Assembly: GCA_036261915.1 (NCBI GenBank)
Contig: DATAJX010000005.1
Span: 72,859 to 136,858 of the forward strand
Length of the DNA: 64,000 bases
Origin: DATAJX01 sp036261915
Lineage (GTDB): Bacteria > Pseudomonadota > Alphaproteobacteria > UBA2136 > UBA6156
Reading direction: 5' to 3'
Shown here: positions 1 through 7,406 of the stretch, in pieces
How the letters are laid out: every line of letters starts with the position of its first letter
How positions within the stretch are numbered: the first letter of the stretch is position 1
Translations under genes and position numbers: made by a program
Notes under the pieces: generated by a model
The model's database searches: none
What the model saw: only the letters and a program-made list of their open reading frames with translations
What the model was told of the DNA's origin: nothing

Positions 1-800
1 TGCACGATCTCCTTGCCGTCGGCATTCACCACCACGCCCATCGGGCCCGAGTAGTTCACCCAGCTGCTGTGCTCGTTGGGCTCGGCGCCGCCGGTGCGGT
101 TCACGCGGGTGTAGTGGCGCAGCGTCACCGGCAACTGCGCGGTGTTCCAAACGCGATCGACCACGTCAATTAAATAACTGCCGGGCTGCAACGTCAGGGT
201 GCGCTCAAAGGTCTGGCCGCTGGCGTTCTTAAAAACCATGGTGGCGGTGCCCGCCACGCTGCCCTGGGCAATGCTGCCCTGCTGCTGCCACACGGCACCG
301 GCGTCCGGCACCTGCATGCCGCCCACGCTCTGCCAGCCGCTGTCCAGCCAGGTGCTCAGCGGTTGCCCGCTCTCGCCGTTCAGCAGCGCCACGCCGCCGG
401 GTTGGCCCAAATGGGCTTCAAACTTGTTCAGGGTCAGGGTGTCCAGCTTGCCGCCCACCAGGTTGTAGCCCAGGTGCAGCACGTCGTTGGCCAGCACAAT
501 TTCCTTCATGGCAGGCACCGCCGCGGCGGCCGGGGCCACCGGCGCACCGTTTTGCGACAGTTGCGCATCATTTTGCGACATTCCGGCGCCATTTTTCGAC
601 ACCTCCGCACCCTTTTGCGACATCGCCGCATCCTTGGCGCTACCACCCTGCACGCTCTGGGGCGCGTTCCAGCCGCCCAGCGCATGCTTGCCGAAACCGA
701 AGTAACTGACCGCGTCAAAACCCAATAAAATCAAGCCACTAAGCACCACAGCCAGCAGCAACCGGCGGCGCTGCGACGTGTCGGGGGTAACATCCTTCAT
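1..800 (-). CDS. yidC: Membrane protein insertase YidC (N-terminal part, cut by window edge)
   Basis: YidC inserts and folds inner-membrane proteins, alone or with SecYEG. About 266 residues are present: a short N-terminus, a membrane segment at about residues 13-31, a linker with a four-copy heptapeptide repeat (residues 60-87), then the beta-rich periplasmic P1 domain (for example LNKFEAHLG, HYTRVNRTGG). The catalytic five-helix core lies beyond the left edge. The ATG at 800 overlaps the yidD stop by one base (TAATG), so translation is probably coupled. The position after rpmH-rnpA-yidD is the classic one and supports the call strongly. Confidence 0.93.
   Translation of the reverse strand, partial: MKDVTPDTSQRRRLLLAVVLSGLILLGFDAVSYFGFGKHALGGWNAPQSVQGGSAKDAAMSQKGAEVSKNGAGMSQNDAQLSQNGAPVAPAAAAVPAMKEIVLANDVLHLGYNLVGGKLDTLTLNKFEAHLGQPGGVALLNGESGQPLSTWLDSGWQSVGGMQVPDAGAVWQQQGSIAQGSVAGTATMVFKNASGQTFERTLTLQPGSYLIDVVDRVWNTAQLPVTLRHYTRVNRTGGAEPNEHSSWVNYSGPMGVVVNADGKEIV
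540..623 (-). repeat. Four 21-bp tandem units encoding heptapeptides in the YidC linker
   Basis: Read on the minus strand, four consecutive units encode MSQKGAE, VSKNGAG, MSQNDAQ and LSQNGAP. They follow the consensus (M/V/L)S(Q/K)(K/N)(G/D)A(x). The units are diverged at the DNA level, so this is an older expansion. It lies between the first membrane segment and the periplasmic domain, where YidC linkers vary in length. Confidence 0.85.
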
Positions 801-1072
801 TATAACTCCTTGATTTTTAAGCGTTTTAACCACAAAGGCAGCGCATCGTGCCATACGGCGGGTACGGGGTCAAACCCGTGCCCACCCCAGGGCCCGCAAC
901 GTAAAATACGCAGCAATCCCAATAACATACCTAAAATCATACCGTGCTTTTGCACCGCCTGCCGGGCATAGGCCGAGCAGTGCGGGTGGTAGCGGCAATG
1001 CCCGCCCAAAACCGCCGCAAAACTCAATTGATACAACCGGATAGCAGCATCCACCACCCCGCGTACCTTCAC
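800..1072 (-). CDS. yidD: Membrane protein insertion efficiency factor YidD
   Basis: A small membrane-associated protein that helps YidC-dependent insertion. The 90-residue product has the family signature CRYHPHCSAYA (cysteines about eight residues apart in the conserved block) and GPWGGHGFDPVP, and a basic C-terminus. It starts with GTG at 1072 inside a GTGA overlap with the rnpA stop, and its stop overlaps the yidC start, so rnpA-yidD-yidC look translationally coupled. Length and context match the family. Confidence 0.95.
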   Translation of the reverse strand: MKVRGVVDAAIRLYQLSFAAVLGGHCRYHPHCSAYARQAVQKHGMILGMLLGLLRILRCGPWGGHGFDPVPAVWHDALPLWLKRLKIKEL

Positions 1073-1425
1073 AGCCTCAACCCCGCCTTCAGCAACGCGC
1101 CGCGCATGTCGGCTTCCAACTTATTGTAATCAATGGTTAAAATCGCTTCCTTGGCGATCCAGGCCAACATCTTACCCTTGCCCTGGGCCTTTTCGTTCAG
1201 CGTAAAAAGTTTGGCAAAACAAGCCTTTAGCCTGCGCCGCGCCCGGTTGCGGGCCACCGCGTTGCCCACGCTTTTGGTACTGGAGGTGTAGCCCACGGCC
1301 ACACCGCTTTCGGCAGCGTTTTCAAGGTGTTGCAATACAAATGAGGGGGTAGAAACGCGTTGTCCCTCGGCCTTGAGCCGAAGGAATTCTTCGCGTTTTT
1401 TGAGAACCCGCACAGCGGGTAGCAT
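1069..1425 (-). CDS. rnpA: Ribonuclease P protein component
   Basis: The protein subunit of RNase P, which helps the catalytic RNA remove 5' leaders from tRNA precursors. The 118-residue basic protein has the conserved arginine-rich helix NAVARNRARRRLK at residues 55-67 and the usual N-terminal (L)KKREEFLRL segment. It lies just downstream of rpmH, the normal arrangement, and overlaps yidD by four bases. Confidence 0.96.
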   Translation of the reverse strand: MLPAVRVLKKREEFLRLKAEGQRVSTPSFVLQHLENAAESGVAVGYTSSTKSVGNAVARNRARRRLKACFAKLFTLNEKAQGKGKMLAWIAKEAILTIDYNKLEADMRGALLKAGLRL

Positions 1426-1437
1426 AGGTAAAAAAAC

Positions 1438-1578
1438 CTAGGCAGTCAGCCGCTTGCGGCCCTTGGCGCGGCGGCGCTTGACGATTTTTACGCCGTCGGC
1501 CGTGGCCATGCGGGTACGAAAGCCATGGCGGCGCTTGCGCACCAGCTTGCTCGGTTGATAAGTACGTTTGGTCGCCAT
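1438..1578 (-). CDS. rpmH: 50S ribosomal protein L34
   Basis: A 46-residue, very basic large-subunit protein starting MATKRTYQPSKLVRKRRHGF, with the conserved GFRTRMAT segment and a Lys/Arg-rich tail. The start at 1578 is preceded by the Shine-Dalgarno AAGGAG. It heads the rpmH-rnpA-yidD-yidC cluster. A TTGACG at 1632-1627 (minus strand) could be its -35, but I see no convincing -10. Confidence 0.97.
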   Translation of the reverse strand: MATKRTYQPSKLVRKRRHGFRTRMATADGVKIVKRRRAKGRKRLTA

Positions 1579-1641
1579 GTGGTTAACTCCTTATGTAGCA
1601 GCGGCTTTGCCACAGCAAAAGGCAGCCGTCAACCTGTGCTG

Positions 1642-1670
1642 TTGACGTTGTGCCCTGCCCCCACTAGGTT
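1642..1670 (+). promoter_or_regulatory. Promoter of the cytochrome c gene, probably giving a leaderless mRNA
   Basis: TTGACG (1642-1647), a 17-bp spacer, then TAGGTT (1665-1670). The ATG at 1678 begins seven bases after the -10, about where transcription should start, and there is no Shine-Dalgarno. Confidence 0.6.
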
Positions 1671-1677
1671 GCGGCGC

Positions 1678-2202
1678 ATGAGCCCGTTCGTTCGCATCTT
1701 CATTTACAGCGTGATTGTCGCAGATCTGTTCGCCATCGTGGTTTTTGGCGGTCGTTTTATTTTGAGCGGTTCGATCTTAAACGAACCCCATGCCGAAAAA
1801 ATCGTTGTGGCTGGCGCCGAATCGGCTACTGCTGCCAGCGGCGCGCCCGCCGAAGCCGCCCCCGCCTTTGACCTGGCGACCTACGTGGCCGACCCGGTGA
1901 AGGGCGAGAAAGTAGCTGCTAAGTGTAAGGCCTGCCACACTTTTGAGAGCGGTGGGCCCAACCGCACCGGGCCGAACCTGTTCGGTATCGATGGCGCTCC
2001 GGTGACCCACAAAGGTGACTTCAGCTACAGCAGCGCGATGGTGGCCGAGAAGGGCAAGATCGGCACCTGGACCGAGGCTAACCTGTTCAAATACCTGGAA
2101 GATCCGCAAGGATTTGTGCCGGGGACCAAGATGCAGTTCAACGGCATCAAGAACCCCGCCGAGCGCGCCGACCTGATCGCCTGGCTGAAAACACTGAAGT
2201 AG
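1678..2202 (+). CDS. Membrane-anchored class I c-type cytochrome (CycM-like)
   Basis: Periplasmic electron carrier tethered by an N-terminal membrane helix (about residues 8-28). It most likely links the bc1 complex to a terminal oxidase, as CycM/cytochrome c552 proteins do in alphaproteobacteria. The 174-residue product has an Ala-rich linker, then a single heme domain with the heme-binding CKACH motif and the distal Met ligand in GTKMQF. An upstream in-frame ATG at 1525 would overlap rpmH and spoil the signal anchor, so I use 1678. The gene stands alone between its own promoter and terminator. Confidence 0.88.
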   Translation: MSPFVRIFIYSVIVADLFAIVVFGGRFILSGSILNEPHAEKIVVAGAESATAASGAPAEAAPAFDLATYVADPVKGEKVAAKCKACHTFESGGPNRTGPNLFGIDGAPVTHKGDFSYSSAMVAEKGKIGTWTEANLFKYLEDPQGFVPGTKMQFNGIKNPAERADLIAWLKTLK

Positions 2203-2227
2203 AAAAAGGCCCCTGCGGGGGCCTTTT
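2203..2227 (+). terminator. Intrinsic terminator after the cytochrome c gene
   Basis: GGCCCC-TGC-GGGGGCC stem-loop followed by TTTT, directly after the stop codon. Confidence 0.85.
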
Positions 2228-2242
2228 AAGTGGCGCTGAAGC

Positions 2243-2346
2243 GATGCGCCGGTGATGCGCGGCTGTACACTTGTGATGCGCGGATGTCGGTTTTTGCCCC
2301 GTTCGTGTCGCGAAATGATGCGCCGGTGATGCGTGGATGTCGGTTT
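2243..2346. repeat. Intergenic direct repeats built on GATGCG
   Basis: GATGCGCCGGTGATGCG occurs at 2243-2259 and again at 2317-2333. GTGATGCG(C/T)GGATGTCGGTTT occurs at 2273-2293 and 2326-2346. A related GATGCGCCGTTGATGCG lies at 41870-41886. The rest of 2228-2458 holds no gene that I can support. Confidence 0.7.
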
Positions 2347-2458
2347 GGGGGTTGATGGGGAGCGACGGGCTGGGTACTGTCACATCTGACACGATCCACC
2401 CCTTCTCTTTTCCTCTCCTCCCCCAGCACCACGCGTGCGCTTTTTTGGAGTTAGACCC

Positions 2459-3169
2459 ATGACCCTGCAAGACCAGGCCTGTGACCCGCTGTTCAGCCCC
2501 GTTGAGTTGTCGGAACATATTTACGACCGCAACGATGCGGTGGATGCCCGCATCGCCCGCGCCGACATGCTGACTCTGGCCGAAGTGAGGGCCCTGCCAT
2601 CGGACGCGCTGCGCGAGATGCTGTACGTGGCGATCGAGTACTTTGCCACCGACAGCATGACCAGCAAGCGGCACATGATCGCCCTGCTGGCCGACCCGCG
2701 CGTGACACCCCAGTTTGTGAACCGCCGGAACGAGGTGGACATGAACGGACGGCCCAAGCGCGCCAGCCTGCTGAACAGCGCCATGCAACTTGTAGTGAAG
2801 GACGCCGGCGAAGCCCTGCGCAAGCTGGGCATGGTGAACCAGTTGCTGGACAAGGGCGCCGCCGACGTGAACCACTGCCGCCACTTTGACGGCATGACCG
2901 GGCCGACCACCCTTGCCGCCGCCTGCGACGGCCGGTTGTGGAAAGGACTGGATGAAATATCGCACTGCGAACTGGTGGCCCGGCTGATGAAGCTGGGCGG
3001 CGACCCGATGTATCAACGGCAACCGCACCAGCTTTCGGCCCACGAAACGGCACGGCAGTTCACGCGTTACCTGCTGGCGCTGGTGCCGGACCCCAACGAA
3101 GGGCAACTGAGCTTTCAGTTCCCCTCGACCAAGCGGGGTTCGTACCGCAGCGAATTGGCCCTGACCTGA
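2459..3169 (+). CDS. Hypothetical protein with ankyrin-like segments
   Basis: A 236-residue protein that I do not recognise. The start at 2459 has a good Shine-Dalgarno (TTGGAG). The middle resembles ankyrin repeats: a helix then LLDKGAADVNH (about residues 137-147), DGMTGPTTLAAACDGRLW, then ELVARLMKLGGDP (about 179-191). This is the LLxxGAD(V/P)N pattern of that fold, though only one or two repeats are visible. There is no signal peptide or membrane helix, so it is probably cytosolic and protein-binding. It forms a single-gene unit closed by a strong terminator. Confidence 0.75.
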   Translation: MTLQDQACDPLFSPVELSEHIYDRNDAVDARIARADMLTLAEVRALPSDALREMLYVAIEYFATDSMTSKRHMIALLADPRVTPQFVNRRNEVDMNGRPKRASLLNSAMQLVVKDAGEALRKLGMVNQLLDKGAADVNHCRHFDGMTGPTTLAAACDGRLWKGLDEISHCELVARLMKLGGDPMYQRQPHQLSAHETARQFTRYLLALVPDPNEGQLSFQFPSTKRGSYRSELALT

Positions 3170-3178
3170 CAACAAAAG

Positions 3179-3202
3179 GCGCCCCTTGCGGGGCGCCTTT
3201 TT
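3179..3202 (+). terminator. Intrinsic terminator
   Basis: GGCGCCCC-TTGC-GGGGCGCC stem-loop followed by TTTTT, just after the 2459 gene. Confidence 0.88.
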
Positions 3203-3307
3203 GTGCGGCGCGCTGGGGATAAATTTAACCGCAGCGCCGGCTTTACAGGTGGCAGCGGCGGTTTTAGGTTTGCGCCCGTTACCCACACGTTTAGCAGAGG
3301 ATGCGCC

Positions 3308-3454
3308 ATGACCGCCACGGACAGCCGCCTTCACGACGACCTTCACCCGGAGGAAGCCCATTTCGGCTCCCGCATCAATGTGCCGGACCCGCGGCCCGAC
3401 CCCAAGCCCGCACAACAGCAGGCCCAACAGCCACCGGGCAAACAGCAGGCATAA
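3308..3454 (+). CDS. Small hypothetical protein, Pro/Gln-rich tail
   Basis: A 48-residue polar protein starting MTATDSRLHDDLHPEEAHFG and ending in a Pro/Gln-rich tail. An AGAGG lies about 7 nt before the ATG, and a strong terminator follows 25 bases after the stop, so it looks like an independent unit. It is probably disordered. I know of no family, and its reality rests on the start signal and terminator alone. Confidence 0.5.
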   Translation: MTATDSRLHDDLHPEEAHFGSRINVPDPRPDPKPAQQQAQQPPGKQQA

Positions 3455-3478
3455 CCTGCCGACAGCGAAATGAGGAAG

Positions 3479-3502
3479 GCGCCCCGGTGGGGCGCCTTTT
3501 TT
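3479..3502 (+). terminator. Intrinsic terminator
   Basis: GGCGCCCC-GGT-GGGGCGCC followed by TTTTTT, downstream of the 48-residue gene. Confidence 0.87.
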
Positions 3503-3577
3503 GCGCACGTTTTTGGCAAACAGGCATGGTGGGAACCCCAAACACGCTATGGTATTACCAGAAAAAAAAGGCTTTTG

Positions 3578-4408
3578 ATGACCCGCCCCCTTGCCCTGTT
3601 GATGCTATGCCTGCTGCCCGCGATCGCTGGCGCACAGGTGGATGGCGGCCCTTATGTGAGCGGCACGCTGGTGTATGCCGGCGGCGTATCGCTGAAGCCG
3701 GCCAACCGCCAGAGTTTTACCGGCAGCGGCACCTGGACCAAGCCCAGCGGCTACAGCACCAGTGCCATGGCTTACATTCAGTGCTGGGGCGGCGGCGCCA
3801 GCGGCGGCCGCGGCACCACCATGAGCTTTGCGAGCGGTGGCGGCGGCGGCGGGTACAGCGAACGCTGGGTTCTGCTGAGCAGCCTGGGCAGCACCGAAAC
3901 CGTGACCATTGGCGCCGGCGGCGCGGCCAAGACCAGCCAGGGCGCGGGCAACGCCGGGGGCAATACCACCTTTGGCAGCTGGCTGACGGCGTATGGCGGC
4001 AGCCCGGGCGGCGACGTGCAATCGAGCAACCCGCCGCCTTTTGGCGGCTCACCCATGAGCCAGGCCGCCAAACAGACATCGCGCATTGATTCGGGCGGCA
4101 CCTATTATTATTGCGGGGCGGTTGGGCCTTATGAAGGCGGGTCGGGCATCGGGTCTCCGTGTGCGGCGCCGGAAGCCTCGATGGCCAATTCGATCTACGG
4201 CGGCGGCGGCGGCGGGCAGGCCACCACGACCGCGGCCCTGCGGGCGGGGGGCAGTTCGACCAACGGCGGGGCCGGTGGCGCCGGCGGCTCGGGTTCGGGC
4301 GTGGCGGGCACGGCCGGCACCCAGCCGGCCGGCGGCGGCGGCGGCGCGGTGAACGCCAACAGCGGCGCCGGGGCGGCCGGACAGTGCAACGTGATGGTGT
4401 TCAATTAA
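3578..4408 (+). CDS. Exported glycine-rich protein, phage-tail-type Gly-rich domain
   Basis: A 276-residue secreted protein with a signal peptide (start MTRPLALLMLCLLPAIAGAQ, cleavage likely after AGA). The body begins SFTGSGTWTKPSGY, followed by alternating hydrophobic and Gly-rich runs such as CWGGGASGGRG, VTIGAGGAAKTSQG and several poly-Gly loops. This is the layout of the glycine-rich domain that forms polyglycine-II bundles in phage tail fibres and some surface proteins. Five cysteines are present. The start at 3578 follows an AAAAGG-like Shine-Dalgarno. No phage genes surround it, so a cell-surface role is more likely than a prophage one. Confidence 0.75.
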   Translation: MTRPLALLMLCLLPAIAGAQVDGGPYVSGTLVYAGGVSLKPANRQSFTGSGTWTKPSGYSTSAMAYIQCWGGGASGGRGTTMSFASGGGGGGYSERWVLLSSLGSTETVTIGAGGAAKTSQGAGNAGGNTTFGSWLTAYGGSPGGDVQSSNPPPFGGSPMSQAAKQTSRIDSGGTYYYCGAVGPYEGGSGIGSPCAAPEASMANSIYGGGGGGQATTTAALRAGGSSTNGGAGGAGGSGSGVAGTAGTQPAGGGGGAVNANSGAGAAGQCNVMVFN

Positions 4409-4500
4409 GGCTGGCGCTTAGGCCACACCGCCCCCGGCGGATTGTATGCCCGTGGCCGGTTGGGGTTTTACCCCCCTGCCCCAGCGACTAAACTGCGGGC

Positions 4501-5073
4501 ATGAAAATGATCGAGAAAATGCGTAGGCCCACCGGCTATAACCAGCTTGGGGCGATGTTCGGGCTTGATGCGCGTATTGCGCTGGCGATCTTTGCCGTGC
4601 TGGCCGTTGTGGCCGGCGTGACCGCCATCAACGTGATCGGCCAGGCCGGCGTGACCGCCACCGTGACCGAGTTCAAGAACATCCAGAAAGCCTACCAGGA
4701 ATTCCACCTGGCGACCGGCGAGCACACCACCCGCTTTATGGACCTTATTGATAACCAGAGCGAGCTGGCCGGTTGGGGCGGGCCCTACCTGGACATGCTG
4801 AGCGACAAGAGCCGCACCTACGGCACCTACAGTTTTGTGGAAGGCCGCCAGGACGTGCCGGGCGTGCCGCCGGTTGAATGCAACGGCGGGATTTGCGCCG
4901 TGTGGCTGAAACTGACCAAGGTGAAGGACACCGTGGCCGCCGAAGCAGACAAGGCCATGGACGGCGAAAAAGGTGCCAACGCCGGGACCTTCCGCATTGA
5001 ATATGCGCCGGGGGCCACCGATGACGTTTACTTCCTCATTTCCAGCAAGGGGATGGTTGAAAAGAGCAACTAA
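4501..5073 (+). CDS. Pseudopilin-like membrane-anchored protein
   Basis: A 190-residue protein with a basic N-terminus, then a hydrophobic helix at about residues 25-47 preceded by FGLDAR, a long polar helix (EFKNIQKAYQEFHLATGE), and a segment AGWGGPYLDML that resembles the ...GW.GPYL... block of type II secretion pseudopilins. The canonical G-F/E5 cleavage site is not clear. No other secretion or pilus genes are nearby. The ATG follows a TAAACT hexamer by six bases with no Shine-Dalgarno, so the message may be leaderless. Confidence 0.6.
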   Translation: MKMIEKMRRPTGYNQLGAMFGLDARIALAIFAVLAVVAGVTAINVIGQAGVTATVTEFKNIQKAYQEFHLATGEHTTRFMDLIDNQSELAGWGGPYLDMLSDKSRTYGTYSFVEGRQDVPGVPPVECNGGICAVWLKLTKVKDTVAAEADKAMDGEKGANAGTFRIEYAPGATDDVYFLISSKGMVEKSN

Positions 5074-5092
5074 TAACCGGGACCGGGATTCG

Positions 5093-5119
5093 AAAAAAGA
5101 GGCCTTGCGGCCTCTTTTT
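5093..5119. terminator. Bidirectional terminator between the pseudopilin-like gene and fis
   Basis: GAGGCC-TTGC-GGCCTC with AAAAAA on its left and TTTTT on its right, between convergent genes. Confidence 0.85.
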
Positions 5120-5141
5120 CGGATAGGTTCCTTGCGGAAAC

Positions 5142-5534
5142 TTAGTGATGGTGTTCGCCCATCAGGTGACCGATGTCGATGGTCAGCGTTTGGATCTTTT
5201 TGCGCAGCGTGTTGCGGTTGATGCCAAGGATGTTGGCGGCGCGCACCTGGTTGCCGCGGACGTAGCGGAGCACGTGTTCGATCAGCGGTTTTTCGACCTG
5301 CGTGATGACCTTTTCGTACATGCCGGTGACGGGAGCCAGACCGTTGAGGTCTTTGAAGTAGGTCTTCAGGCATTCATCGACGCGGCCGGGCAGGCTTTGA
5401 GTGAACGATTCGACCCGCAGGCGGTACAGCGGGCTCATGGCACGCAGGCCTGCGGCCGGGCTTACCGGTGCCACGGGGGCGACGGTTTGGCCATTTTGAG
5501 CGAGTGTTTGCGGTTGTTGGTTTGGTAACGACAT
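5142..5534 (-). CDS. fis: Fis-family / NtrC C-terminal-like DNA-binding protein
   Basis: A 130-residue nucleoid or regulatory protein. The C-terminal half is a Fis-type helix-turn-helix: VEKPLIEHVLRYVRGNQ, then AANILGINRNTLRKKI. The Pro/Gln/Ala-rich N-terminus is longer than enteric Fis (98 residues). It lies 73 bp downstream of dusB, matching the gamma- and betaproteobacterial dusB-fis operon. In alphaproteobacteria the same place usually holds ntrB-ntrC, and the NtrC C-terminus has nearly this sequence, so it could be a stand-alone NtrC DNA-binding domain. The start has a Shine-Dalgarno (AGGGGGA). Confidence 0.85.
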   Translation of the reverse strand: MSLPNQQPQTLAQNGQTVAPVAPVSPAAGLRAMSPLYRLRVESFTQSLPGRVDECLKTYFKDLNGLAPVTGMYEKVITQVEKPLIEHVLRYVRGNQVRAANILGINRNTLRKKIQTLTIDIGHLMGEHHH

Positions 5535-5607
5535 ATTGTAGTCCCCCTGCCTTTTTTTATCTTTAACCCCAAGATATGGTGGTTATAACATGCTCAAATT
5601 GTATTCA

Positions 5608-6651
5608 TCAAGAACAATAAACGTGCTTAATCGCGTCCTTCATCTCCTGTTTTGAAACCATTGAATTCAAACGCATTCTGAGTTCGCGTCCACCGCGCAG
5701 ACCACGCGTGTAACCGGCCACATGTTTGCGCATATGATGAATGCCGGAGTGTTCGCCGTACAGGTCGACCGCGAGGTCGATGTGTTCGAGCACGGCGTCG
5801 CGCTGGTCATTCAAACTGGGTTCGGCGATGGCGATGCCATCGTGCAAATAGCTGGCCACCTGGCCGAGGATCCACGGGCGGCCCTGCGTGGCGCGGCCGA
5901 TCATCACGCCGTCGCAGCCGGACAGGCGCAGCGCCTCAGAGGCCTGTTCGGGCGTTTCGATGTCGCCGTTGACGAGGACGGGGATGTTCACGGAATCTTT
6001 GATCTTGCGCACGAAGGCCCAGTCGGCGCTGCCGCGGTACATTTGCGCCCGCGTGCGGCCGTGGATGGCCAGCAGCTTGATGCCGCAGCGTTCGGCGATT
6101 TTGGCGACTTCGGGGCCGTTTAAATTGTGCTCGTCCCACCCGATGCGGGTTTTGAGCGTGACCGGCAGGTGCGGCACAGCTTCGACGATGGAAGTGATGA
6201 TTTTTTCGACCAGGCAGATATCTTTTAACAGCGCGCTGCCGGCCCAGCAGTTGACCACCTTTTTGACCGGGCAGCCCATGTTGATGTCGATGATATCGGC
6301 CCCCGCCAGCGCGCAGACCTTGGCGGCGGCGGCCATGTTGACGGGGTTGCCGCCTGCCAGCTGCACGCTGTGGATGCCCTGGCGTTTGTCGAATGTGGTT
6401 TTGAGGTTGGCCACCGCCGCGTTGCGGACAAGGCCTTCGGCGGCGATCATTTCGCTGACGACCAAACCGGCGCCGTGGCGCTTGGCCATGAGGCGCGCGG
6501 CGCGGTCGGTGATCTCGGTCATGGGGGCCAGCACGACGTTGTTGTCGAGCGTGTAGGGGCCGACCTTGATGGGGCTCATTTGCACCGGCGGCATGCCCAG
6601 CGAAGCCGCAGCGGGCTTGGCGTTGTAGGCAGTTGCTTCGGTCAAATTCAT
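5608..6651 (-). CDS. dusB: tRNA-dihydrouridine synthase DusB
   Basis: An FMN-dependent enzyme that reduces uridine to dihydrouridine in the tRNA D-loop. The 347-residue product shows a TIM-barrel start (LDNNVVLAPMTEITDRAARL), the catalytic cysteine in INMGCPVKKVV, phosphate- and substrate-binding HGRTRAQMY, and the FMN-phosphate loop NGDIETPEQ...GVMIGRA. It is co-directional with fis. The ATG at 6651 has no clear Shine-Dalgarno. A perfect inverted repeat lies just upstream. Confidence 0.95.
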   Translation of the reverse strand: MNLTEATAYNAKPAAASLGMPPVQMSPIKVGPYTLDNNVVLAPMTEITDRAARLMAKRHGAGLVVSEMIAAEGLVRNAAVANLKTTFDKRQGIHSVQLAGGNPVNMAAAAKVCALAGADIIDINMGCPVKKVVNCWAGSALLKDICLVEKIITSIVEAVPHLPVTLKTRIGWDEHNLNGPEVAKIAERCGIKLLAIHGRTRAQMYRGSADWAFVRKIKDSVNIPVLVNGDIETPEQASEALRLSGCDGVMIGRATQGRPWILGQVASYLHDGIAIAEPSLNDQRDAVLEHIDLAVDLYGEHSGIHHMRKHVAGYTRGLRGGRELRMRLNSMVSKQEMKDAIKHVYCS

Positions 6652-6664
6652 CGGGGCGCAAGGT

Positions 6665-6679
6665 GCCTAAAGCTTAGGC
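6665..6679. promoter_or_regulatory. Inverted repeat upstream of dusB
   Basis: GCCTAA-AGC-TTAGGC is a perfect 6-3-6 inverted repeat, 14 bp before the dusB start. It could be an operator; no known regulator is implied. Confidence 0.35.
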
Positions 6680-6706
6680 AGGTGTCAATGATCGCGGGGC
6701 GTTTAT

Positions 6707-6715
6707 TTATCCACA
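6707..6715 (+). promoter_or_regulatory. Consensus DnaA box
   Basis: TTATCCACA matches the DnaA box consensus exactly, and a partial TTATCC follows at 6719-6724. It lies in the 169-bp gap between divergent dusB and pgpA. One box does not make an origin; it may tie these genes to DnaA or be chance. Confidence 0.35.
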
Positions 6716-6820
6716 GAGTTATCCTTTGGACAGGTAGTGTTTGGTTGGAAAAACCACACCATATGCGGTGGTTGCGCGGGTGGCCTTGCCGCGTGGGGCA
6801 AAAACCGCCAGAAGGAAAAC

Positions 6821-7402
6821 ATGGTTCCGAAGACCGTTGCCCAGCGCCGCGCCATGAAGTCGGCCACCCTGAGTTTGCCCCTGAGCCGCTGGAGCGTGCT
6901 GCTGGCCGCCTGCGGCGGCGTGGGCTACACCCCCGGCCACCCGATTGTGAATGGTGCCATGGTGACCAGTTTGGCCACGCCGTTTTTGCTGTGGCCCTTA
7001 TATGTATATGCCGGGCCGGTGGCCGTGGCGCTGGTGGCTTTGGCCTTTGTGCTGTTCGGCACCGCGGCGCTGATGGACATTCACCAGCACGGCAAGCCCA
7101 GCGATTTTGATGCCCGCCCGGTGGTGATCGACGAATTCGTGGGGGCCGCCTTTGTGCTGGCCTTAGGCTGGCCGTGGCTGCACCTGTTTGCCGGGAACGG
7201 CGAGGTGTTCGCTGAACTGGGCACGGGCATCCAGCTGCTTTACCTGGGCCTGCTGTTCCGCGTTTTTGACATTTTGAAGCCGTGGCCCGCCAGCTGGCTG
7301 GACGTGAAGTGGCACTCGCCGTTTTCGATTATCGCCGACGACCTGGTTGCCGCCTTTTACGCCGCTTTGGTGGCGCCCCTGCCCTTTGTGTTGTTACACT
7401 AG
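6821..7402 (+). CDS. pgpA: Phosphatidylglycerophosphatase A
   Basis: An inner-membrane enzyme that dephosphorylates phosphatidylglycerophosphate to phosphatidylglycerol. The 193-residue protein has several membrane helices and the family blocks: GGVGYTPGHP, ARPVVIDEFVGAAFVL (acidic metal-binding block), FRVFDILKPWPASWLD and FSIIADDLVAAFYAAL. The start at 6821 has an AGAAGG Shine-Dalgarno; upstream in-frame starts lack one. The next gene begins only four bases after the stop. Confidence 0.9.
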   Translation: MVPKTVAQRRAMKSATLSLPLSRWSVLLAACGGVGYTPGHPIVNGAMVTSLATPFLLWPLYVYAGPVAVALVALAFVLFGTAALMDIHQHGKPSDFDARPVVIDEFVGAAFVLALGWPWLHLFAGNGEVFAELGTGIQLLYLGLLFRVFDILKPWPASWLDVKWHSPFSIIADDLVAAFYAALVAPLPFVLLH

Positions 7403-7406
7403 GCGG

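Noticed and set aside
2147..3541. 464-codon minus frame over the 2459 gene and its flanks
   Set aside because: It crosses two good terminators and lies antisense to a gene with a proper Shine-Dalgarno.
3578..4408. Prophage tail gene
   Set aside because: The protein has a signal peptide and no phage structural, lysis or integrase genes are nearby.
6652..6820. Chromosomal origin suggested by the DnaA box and the nearby rpmH-rnpA cluster
   Set aside because: Only one full DnaA box, no AT-rich unwinding region and no dnaA or parAB genes in view.
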